10,187 nucleotides of DNA from an uncultured Clostridia bacterium. Its GTDB lineage: Bacteria; Bacillota; Clostridia; Christensenellales; UBA1242. Each line of letters starts with the position of its first letter. Position 1 is the first letter of the stretch. The notes below the pieces were generated by a model, which was given only the letters and a program-made list of their open reading frames with translations, did not search any database and was not told the DNA's origin. Location: contig CANQQH010000028.1 in NCBI GenBank assembly GCA_947625955.1, forward strand, positions 1 through 10,187. The letters are read 5' to 3'. This document shows positions 5,641 to 10,187 of the stretch, piece after piece. The translations under genes were made by a program, and so were the position numbers.

Positions 5641-7773
5641 TTATTTGTTTATATTATCATCTTTTTGTTTTATTTTCAAGTGTTTTGTATCGCTTTTATT
5701 TTTGTGAAGCATAATGCGCATTGAGTTGAGTATTGCAAGGCACGACACGCCAACGTCCGCAAAAACTGCCAGCCACATTTCAGATATGCCAATCGCCGTT
5801 AGAACCAAAACCGCAACCTTTATTAGCATAATGAAGATGATGTTTTCAGTGATGAGCCTGCTTGTCTTTTTTGCAATCTTAATGCTTTCTGCAATCTTGC
5901 TTGGCTGGTCGGTCATGATAACAACATCACTTGCCTCAATGGCAATGTCGCTTCCAACCCCGCCCATGCTGATTCCAACGTCAACGCTCGCCAAAACTGG
6001 TGCGTCGTTGATGCCGTCGCCAACAAACGCCAAGTGGCTTTGCGTCTCTTTCAATTCTTTCAGCTTTTCAACCTTTCCCTCTGGCAAGAGCGAAGCATAA
6101 TATTTTTCAATGCCCAAGTTCTTTGCAACTTTGGATGCAACTTTATCGTTGTCGCCGGTGAACATAGCAACATTTATGCCCATATTTTCAATCGCTTTTA
6201 TTCCATCAATGCTGTCCGCTTTGATCTCGTCTTCTATGAGGCAATAACCCATACACTCGCCATTCTTCGCAAGATACACCGCCGTTCCCGCCTCGTCAGC
6301 TTCGCAAAATTCAATGCCATGTTCCTTCATAAGCCTAGCGTTTCCAACCAAGCAAGGCTCCATGAAAAGTGTAACCTCAATTCCACGCCCTGCAATCTCC
6401 TTGTAGTCCTGAACCCACGCCGTGTTGATTTCCTTGCCATATCTCTTCACAATCGACTTCGCAATTCTATGGTTCGAAAAGCTCTCAGCATAGGCAATGA
6501 GTTCGAGCACCTCATCCTCGGTCGTGTTAGGCTCAGCATGAATTTTGCTGACCGTGAAATTACCATGAGTCAATGTGCCAGTTTTATCAAATACAACAGT
6601 GTCAACTTTCGCCAGCATTTCAAGATATGTTGACCCTTTGACGAGCACTCCGTTTCTCGCCGACACGCCGATGCCCGCAAAGTAGCAAAGCGGAATAGAA
6701 ATAACCAGCGCGCACGGACAGGATGCAACCAGAAATGTTAGCGCCCTATATATCCAAACGCTAAACACTCCACCAAACGCGAGCGGCAGAGTCGCAAGCA
6801 AAACAGCAACACAAACAACTATTGGTGTATACCACTTTGCAAACTTGGAAATAAACTTTTCGGTTTGTGCTTTACTTTTGGTTGCATTCTCGACCATATT
6901 GACAATCTTGGTTATTGTGCTATCTTTCTCGGATTTGGTAACTTTGCAAACGAGCACGCCCTCACCATTGATATATCCGCTGAGAAGTTCGCTGCCCTTT
7001 TCAGCAAAAAATTCCTTGCTTTCACCAGTGATAACGGCAGTACTGAGCGACGAATTTCCTTCCAAAACAACGCAGTCGAGCGGAACTTTTTCGCCTGGCT
7101 TAATCCTGATTTTATCTCCAACCTTAACCTCACCAACAAGCACGAGCCTCTCCTCTTGCCCATCAATCAAGTTCGCGCTCTCCGACTTTATCTCCATAAG
7201 CGACGAAATGCGCCTTCGCGACTTGCTAACCGCATAGTCCTCAAACATCTCGCCAACCGAATATAGCAGCATCACGGCAATGGCTTCAATAAATTCACCA
7301 AGCACGAGTGCACCAATCGTTGCAACCGACATGAGAAAATTCTCGTCAAGCACCTTACCCCTGAAAATGTTTCGAATGGCGGTGTATAAAACTTGAATTC
7401 CAACCGCCAAATACGCAACAACAAAAAGCGTCACTTTCAGCCAATAAAGCGGTATGAAATATGCAGCCACTCCCAAAGCCAAAGCAACGAAAATTTTTGT
7501 GATATCGAAAATCTTTTCAATCTTTTCTTTTTTTGCTTCTTTTTCTTCGTTGCTTGTGTCAACTATTTTTATTGAACTATCGAACTTCGTGATGGTATTT
7601 TCAACATCTTCAATAATCTTGTCTGCGTTCTTGTTTTCAACTTCAATTGAAACAATTCTCTTAACAAAATCAACGCTTGCATTCAAAACGCCATCAACCT
7701 CTTTCACCTTGTCTTCCAGGTTAACGGCGCAGCCCGCACAATGTATTCTTGTCAGTTTTATGTCTTTTTTCAT
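5641..7773 (-). CDS. zntA: Zn2+/Cd2+/Pb2+-exporting P1B-type ATPase
   Basis: This membrane pump uses ATP to export divalent soft metals. In its 710 residues: a heavy-metal-associated domain with CAGC (12-15); about eight membrane helices; actuator motif TGES (249-252); the ion-path CPC (352-354); phosphorylation site DKTGT (396-400); TGDN (539-542); and GDGINDAP (585-592). K652 in helix 7 and D672 in FADVGVS of helix 8 match the P1B-2 (ZntA/CadA) metal site and argue against a copper pump, which would show Asn/Tyr and Met/Ser signatures there. The usual SEHPL nucleotide-binding motif reads SNHRIA (433-438): the key H435 is kept, but E and P are replaced. Translation starts 7 bp after the repressor gene, with only a weak GAGAG binding site overlapping that gene's stop, which suggests translational coupling. 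The symbol reflects function; cadA would be equally valid. Confidence 0.93.
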   Translation of the reverse strand: MKKDIKLTRIHCAGCAVNLEDKVKEVDGVLNASVDFVKRIVSIEVENKNADKIIEDVENTITKFDSSIKIVDTSNEEKEAKKEKIEKIFDITKIFVALALGVAAYFIPLYWLKVTLFVVAYLAVGIQVLYTAIRNIFRGKVLDENFLMSVATIGALVLGEFIEAIAVMLLYSVGEMFEDYAVSKSRRRISSLMEIKSESANLIDGQEERLVLVGEVKVGDKIRIKPGEKVPLDCVVLEGNSSLSTAVITGESKEFFAEKGSELLSGYINGEGVLVCKVTKSEKDSTITKIVNMVENATKSKAQTEKFISKFAKWYTPIVVCVAVLLATLPLAFGGVFSVWIYRALTFLVASCPCALVISIPLCYFAGIGVSARNGVLVKGSTYLEMLAKVDTVVFDKTGTLTHGNFTVSKIHAEPNTTEDEVLELIAYAESFSNHRIAKSIVKRYGKEINTAWVQDYKEIAGRGIEVTLFMEPCLVGNARLMKEHGIEFCEADEAGTAVYLAKNGECMGYCLIEDEIKADSIDGIKAIENMGINVAMFTGDNDKVASKVAKNLGIEKYYASLLPEGKVEKLKELKETQSHLAFVGDGINDAPVLASVDVGISMGGVGSDIAIEASDVVIMTDQPSKIAESIKIAKKTSRLITENIIFIMLIKVAVLVLTAIGISEMWLAVFADVGVSCLAILNSMRIMLHKNKSDTKHLKIKQKDDNINK
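5651..5679 (-). promoter_or_regulatory. Possible argS promoter inside the ATPase 3' end
   Basis: Minus-strand TTGAAA (5679-5674), a 17-bp spacer and TAATAT (5656-5651) give a fair promoter with a start near 5644, just ahead of the argS binding site. The -10 is only a 4 of 6 match in a very AT-rich stretch, so this is tentative. It would give argS supply independent of metal induction. Confidence 0.35.
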
Positions 7774-7780
7774 GGTTTTT

Positions 7781-8071
7781 TCACTCTCTCACATGGTTTT
7801 TTGCGATTTTTAGAAATTCAGCGATATGCGCATCTTTCAGCGTGTAAACAACCTCATTGCCTCTTTTGAGAGTTGAGAGAATGTTTGCTTCCCTTAAAAT
7901 TTTTAGCTGGTGCGAAATAAGCGATTGCGATGCAGAGAGCAAGCAGCAAAGCTCGTGCACACATAAACTCTTTTTCATGAGGCAATAAACAATGCCGAGC
8001 CTGTTCTTTTCGCCAAGAACTTTATAAAGCCCGGAAACTTTTTCAATCAAATCGAAATCTTCCTTTTCCAT
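7781..8071 (-). CDS. ArsR/SmtB-family metal-sensing repressor
   Basis: This is a 96-residue winged-helix repressor of the metal-efflux operon. The helix-turn-helix lies in VHELCCLLSASQSLISHQLK (38-57), followed by the beta-wing LKRGNEVVYTL (68-78). The C-terminal helix carries D80, H82, H93 and E96, with the same spacing as the SmtB alpha-5 zinc site (D-x-H-x10-H-x2-E). C37-V-H39 stands where CadC/SmtB have the alpha-3 cysteines, and C42/C43 are extra, so a second soft-metal site is possible. Zn2+ is the most likely inducer; Cd2+ or Pb2+ may also act. The ATG at 8071 is chosen because GGAG (8080-8077) lies 5 nt before it. The longer frame from 8110 would include the operon's own -10 box and operator. 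The ATPase gene follows after 7 bp. Confidence 0.93.
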   Translation of the reverse strand: MEKEDFDLIEKVSGLYKVLGEKNRLGIVYCLMKKSLCVHELCCLLSASQSLISHQLKILREANILSTLKRGNEVVYTLKDAHIAEFLKIAKNHVRE

Positions 8072-8089
8072 ACTCACTCCACATGGTAA

Positions 8090-8118
8090 AGTATATGAAC
8101 AGATTTTCATATTGTCAA
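8090..8118 (-). promoter_or_regulatory. Promoter of the repressor-ATPase operon
   Basis: Minus-strand TTGACA (8118-8113), a 17-bp spacer and TATACT (8095-8090) repeat the same consensus layout as the thrS promoter. The start should be near 8083, leaving a short leader before GGAG. Operator 1 fills the spacer and part of the -10, so bound repressor would block RNA polymerase directly. Confidence 0.9.
8093..8112. promoter_or_regulatory. ArsR-type operator 1, inside the operon promoter
   Basis: ATATGAA (8093-8099) and TTCATAT (8106-8112) form a perfect 7-bp dyad with a 6-bp centre. This resembles the ATATGAA..TTCATAT half-sites known for SmtB/CzrA-type zinc repressors. Its position over the promoter spacer fits autorepression relieved by metal. 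Confidence 0.8.
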
Positions 8119-8132
8119 CTCTTTTTCACAAC

Positions 8133-8154
8133 TATATGAAAAAATATTCATATA
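8133..8154. promoter_or_regulatory. ArsR-type operator 2, between the divergent promoters
   Basis: TATATGAA (8133-8140) and TTCATATA (8147-8154) form a perfect 8-bp dyad with the same 6-bp centre as operator 1. The two centres are 41 bp apart, about four helical turns. It lies upstream of the operon -35 and 7 bp before the -35 of the glycosyltransferase, so it could help repression on the left, affect the gene on the right, or both. Confidence 0.7.
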
Positions 8155-8161
8155 AATTCGT

Positions 8162-8191
8162 TTGCCAGCGGATTTACCTTTATGTTATACT
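8162..8191 (+). promoter_or_regulatory. Promoter of the glycosyltransferase gene
   Basis: TTGCCA (8162-8167), an 18-bp spacer and extended -10 TGtTATACT (8183-8191) give a strong promoter with a start near 8198. The mRNA leader is then only about 13 nt and contains AAGGAG (8198-8203). Confidence 0.75.
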
Positions 8192-8210
8192 ATGAAAAAG
8201 GAGTATTAAT

Positions 8211-9464
8211 ATGTCTGAAAAAGCACCTTTGATAAAACAAGACAAAGCCTACGAAGCAGAGGTTTTGAAAAAATTCGATGAATTTAATAACAACGGGAAA
8301 AAGACTCTCGTCTATTTTGGCGACACCTTCTTCCCTTGCATGGATGGCGTTATCGTTGTTATGGACAACTACGCAACGAAACTATCCAAATATTATAATG
8401 TTGTTCTGGTTTGCCCAAAACACAAAGGGCTTGTCAGCAACCAATCCGACTATGTTGTGCTTGGCGTAAAGAGCCACTACTTCAAGTTTGTTAACTATGA
8501 CCTTGCCTTTCCTGGCAACGACCACTTTTTGAAAAAGGCACTCAAAAAACTTAGAATAGATATTGTTCACGCCCACAGCCCTTTCACCCTTGGAAAGTTT
8601 GGCGCAAAACTTGCAAAGAAACGCAGCGTTCCATTTGTTATGACCATGCACAGCCAATATAAGCAAGACTTCCAGCAATATGTGAAGTCAAAATGTATTG
8701 TCAACATGCTAACAAACAACATTCTCAAACCTTTCAAGATGACCGATGAAGTTTGGACAATGCATAACGGAACAGCCGATGTCTTGAAATCCTATGGCTA
8801 CAAAGGGAAATTCTTCCTCATTCCAAACGCCATCTCACAAACACCACCAAGCAACAGAAAGGAACTTGTCGAGAAATTCAATGAGACATATAAAGTTGAT
8901 AACAACATGCCTGTGTTCATGTTCCTTGGCAGAATAGTTGCTCAAAAAAATGTATTTTTTATCGTTGATGCGCTCAAGGTTCTTGATGAAAAAAGTCAAG
9001 ACTTCTTAATGTTCTTCATCGGCAACGGTCCGCAACTTAATGACCTTAAAAAATATGTTGAAAACAAAGGCCTTTCAAAAAAGGTGTTCTTGCTTGGCAG
9101 AATTGACGACAGGGCTTTGCAATCCATGTACTACCAACGCGCAAACCTCTTCCTCTTCCCAAGCCTCTACGATTCTTCGTCTATTGTTCAAATTGAAGCA
9201 GCGCTTCATCAAACCCCAAGCGTGTTTATTAAAGGAAGCGTCACCTCAAGAACTGCCACCGACAGAGTCAACGCCTACATGAGCGAAAACTCCGTTGAGG
9301 AATATGCGAACACAATTCTTTCAGCAATCAGCAATAAAGAGGAACTTGAAAAGATTTCACAAAACGCTTTTGAGCAAATCTATAAGAACTACGACATGAT
9401 TGCAACCATGGCTCATGACCGCTATGAACAATTGATGGCCGAAAAACAAAAAACGCAAAAATAA
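8211..9464 (+). CDS. GT4-family glycosyltransferase
   Basis: A 417-residue retaining glycosyltransferase of the GT-B fold. The N-terminal domain starts GDTFFPCMDGVIVVMDNYA (37-55) and includes VHAHSPFTLGKFGAKLAKK (119-137) and TMHSQY. This pattern resembles diacylglycerol glucosyltransferases and related lipid or cell-wall enzymes. The C-terminal nucleotide-sugar domain has FLGRIVAQKN (238-247; R241 and K246 as phosphate contacts) and FPSLYDSSSIVQIEAA (316-331). In that motif the first acid of the E-x7-E pair is D321, with E329 retained. No membrane helix or signal peptide is seen, so it probably acts at the inner face of the membrane. The first 30 residues look like an extra charged N-terminal segment. 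The ATG at 8211 has AAGGAG (8198-8203) 7 nt upstream. Donor and acceptor cannot be named from sequence. The gene is transcribed alone, away from the metal operon. Confidence 0.88.
   Translation: MSEKAPLIKQDKAYEAEVLKKFDEFNNNGKKTLVYFGDTFFPCMDGVIVVMDNYATKLSKYYNVVLVCPKHKGLVSNQSDYVVLGVKSHYFKFVNYDLAFPGNDHFLKKALKKLRIDIVHAHSPFTLGKFGAKLAKKRSVPFVMTMHSQYKQDFQQYVKSKCIVNMLTNNILKPFKMTDEVWTMHNGTADVLKSYGYKGKFFLIPNAISQTPPSNRKELVEKFNETYKVDNNMPVFMFLGRIVAQKNVFFIVDALKVLDEKSQDFLMFFIGNGPQLNDLKKYVENKGLSKKVFLLGRIDDRALQSMYYQRANLFLFPSLYDSSSIVQIEAALHQTPSVFIKGSVTSRTATDRVNAYMSENSVEEYANTILSAISNKEELEKISQNAFEQIYKNYDMIATMAHDRYEQLMAEKQKTQK
9449..9460 (+). repeat. 12-bp repeat AAAAACGCAAAA, copy 4
   Basis: Exact copy encoding the last residues (KTQK) of the glycosyltransferase, 2 bp before its stop codon. 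Confidence 0.5.
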
Positions 9465-9479
9465 ACAAAATAAAATAGA

Positions 9480-9505
9480 AAAAGCACTTCAAAAGTGCTT
9501 TTTTC
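9480..9505. terminator. Bidirectional intrinsic terminator between the glycosyltransferase and thiI
   Basis: AAAAGCACTT (9480-9489) and AAGTGCTTTT (9493-9502) form a 10-bp stem with a 3-nt loop, with T's continuing to 9504. The A run on the left gives a T tract for the minus strand. It ends transcription of the two convergent genes. Confidence 0.88.
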
Positions 9506-10187
9506 TTAACATTTTATTGTCACTTTCTCAATTCTTGAATACGCTTCATCAACCAATTTGTCAAATTCAAACATGCTCTCCTGCTTCTCAACATTTTCAA
9601 GTTTTGGTTTTATAATAGGACTCTTTGGAACAAAGACCGTGCAGCAATCCTCATATGGGCGAATAGAGATATCGAAGCAATCAATCTTTTTGCTAATCTC
9701 AATTGTCTCCTGCTTGTCGAACGCAATGAGTGGGCGCATGATTTGTATGTCTTTCACAATGTTGCCAACAACGCTCATACTCTCAATAGTTTGGCTCGCA
9801 ACTTGCCCCAGACTCTCTCCAGTTATGATCATCTTGAACCCCTTTGCCTTTGAAAGGCGCTCAGCAATTTTGAACATAGCGCGCCTAAGCAAAGTTATAT
9901 TGTAGTCACTCTTGCAATGCTTGTTTATTTCTTCTTGATAATGCGTCATTGGGCACATGTATATCTCAACCTCACCGCCATTATATTGAGCAAGTTTCTT
10001 GGCAAGTTCTTCAACTTTTAGTCTTGCGAGTTCGCTTGTGTACGGGAAACTATGAAAGTGAAGAGCATGAATTTTCGTGCCACGCTTTGCCATCATATAA
10101 CCAGCAACGGGGCTATCAATCCCGCCCGACAAAAGCAAAAGTCCATCACCCGCCGAACCAACTGGCATTCCACCAATTCCAAAGTAT
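9506..10187 (-). CDS. thiI: tRNA 4-thiouridine synthase ThiI, catalytic part (cut at window edge)
   Basis: ThiI adenylates U8 of tRNA and transfers sulfur from a cysteine desulfurase to form 4-thiouridine; in some bacteria it also serves thiamine thiazole synthesis. About 227 C-terminal residues are visible of roughly 390. The reading frame stays open to the window edge as YFGIGG before MPVGSAGDG, matching the conserved GGLPVG segment, so the ATG at 10168 is internal and the N-terminal ferredoxin-like and THUMP domains lie outside. The PP-loop is LLLLSGGIDSPVAG, followed by ITGESLGQVASQT and RPYEDCCTVFVPKSP, whose cysteine pair includes the catalytic Cys (Cys344 in E. coli). The protein ends soon after without a rhodanese domain, as is common in Firmicutes, where a dedicated NifS-like desulfurase donates sulfur directly. 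That partner is not visible here. Confidence 0.95.
   Translation of the reverse strand, partial: YFGIGGMPVGSAGDGLLLLSGGIDSPVAGYMMAKRGTKIHALHFHSFPYTSELARLKVEELAKKLAQYNGGEVEIYMCPMTHYQEEINKHCKSDYNITLLRRAMFKIAERLSKAKGFKMIITGESLGQVASQTIESMSVVGNIVKDIQIMRPLIAFDKQETIEISKKIDCFDISIRPYEDCCTVFVPKSPIIKPKLENVEKQESMFEFDKLVDEAYSRIEKVTIKC

Noticed and set aside
6034..6633. 199-codon open frame antisense to the metal ATPase
   Set aside because: It has no ribosome binding site or recognisable motif, and the opposite strand carries a fully conserved P-type ATPase; it is a by-product of codon usage.
8072..8110. Longer start of the ArsR repressor at 8110
   Set aside because: The added 13 residues would be encoded by the operon's own -10 box and operator 1; the ATG at 8071 has a good GGAG site.
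8192..8209. Five-codon frame (MKKEY) just before the glycosyltransferase, a possible leader peptide
   Set aside because: Its ATG lies upstream of the predicted transcription start near 8198, and it has no binding site of its own.
1..10187. Mobile element, defence island or CRISPR array
   Set aside because: No transposase, integrase, terminal repeats, spaced repeat array or toxin-antitoxin pair is visible; the Mrr-like gene stands alone among housekeeping genes.

Overview
The window is about 10.2 kb of AT-rich, densely coded bacterial chromosome. It suggests a low-GC Firmicute, most likely an uncultured member of the Clostridia. The reasons are a threonine T-box leader on thrS, a ytxC-thrS gene pair typical of Firmicutes, strong AGGAG-type ribosome binding sites and TTGACA/TATACT promoters. 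It also has a rhodanese-less ThiI and a QueH-type epoxyqueuosine reductase. TGA is used as a stop (ytxC, the Mrr-like gene, the ArsR gene), so the genetic code is standard. I see no transposase, integrase, phage gene, CRISPR array, tRNA or rRNA. This is core chromosome, not an island.

Layout. 1-467 (-): 5' part of thrS, cut by the window edge. 468-750: its T-box leader with promoter, conserved T-box and terminator. 770-1519 (-): ytxC-family gene. 1520-1698: spacer with a 10-bp direct repeat and a weak terminator. 1699-2379 (-): membrane-anchored Mrr-like endonuclease-fold protein with a probable leaderless transcript. 2380-2497: divergent promoter region with an inverted repeat. 2498-3175 (+): cmk. 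3180-3215: bidirectional terminator. 3214-3792 (-): queH. 3859-5622 (-): argS. 5641-7773 (-): Zn/Cd/Pb P1B-type ATPase. 7781-8071 (-): SmtB-like ArsR repressor. 8072-8210: divergent control region with two matching ArsR-type operators. 8211-9464 (+): GT4 glycosyltransferase. 9480-9505: bidirectional terminator. 9506-10187 (-): catalytic part of thiI, cut by the window edge.

How the genes work together. Several genes serve tRNA charging or modification: thrS (Thr-tRNA, controlled by uncharged tRNA-Thr), argS (Arg-tRNA), queH (last step to queuosine) and thiI (4-thiouridine). The repressor and ATPase form a two-gene metal-efflux operon. The repressor has a complete SmtB-type alpha-5 zinc site, and its promoter is covered by a matching operator. 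No terminator is visible between the ATPase, argS and queH, so metal-induced transcription could run through all of them to the terminator at 3180-3215. A second copy of the operator sits 41 bp away, towards the divergent glycosyltransferase, so that gene may also respond to the repressor.

The most interesting points are regulatory: the paired zinc operators, the probable leaderless Mrr-like gene, and a 12-bp sequence AAAAACGCAAAA found four times, always at or between gene ends. I found no convincing new multi-gene system. Coordinates were counted by hand, and family assignments rest on motif recognition, not on a database search.
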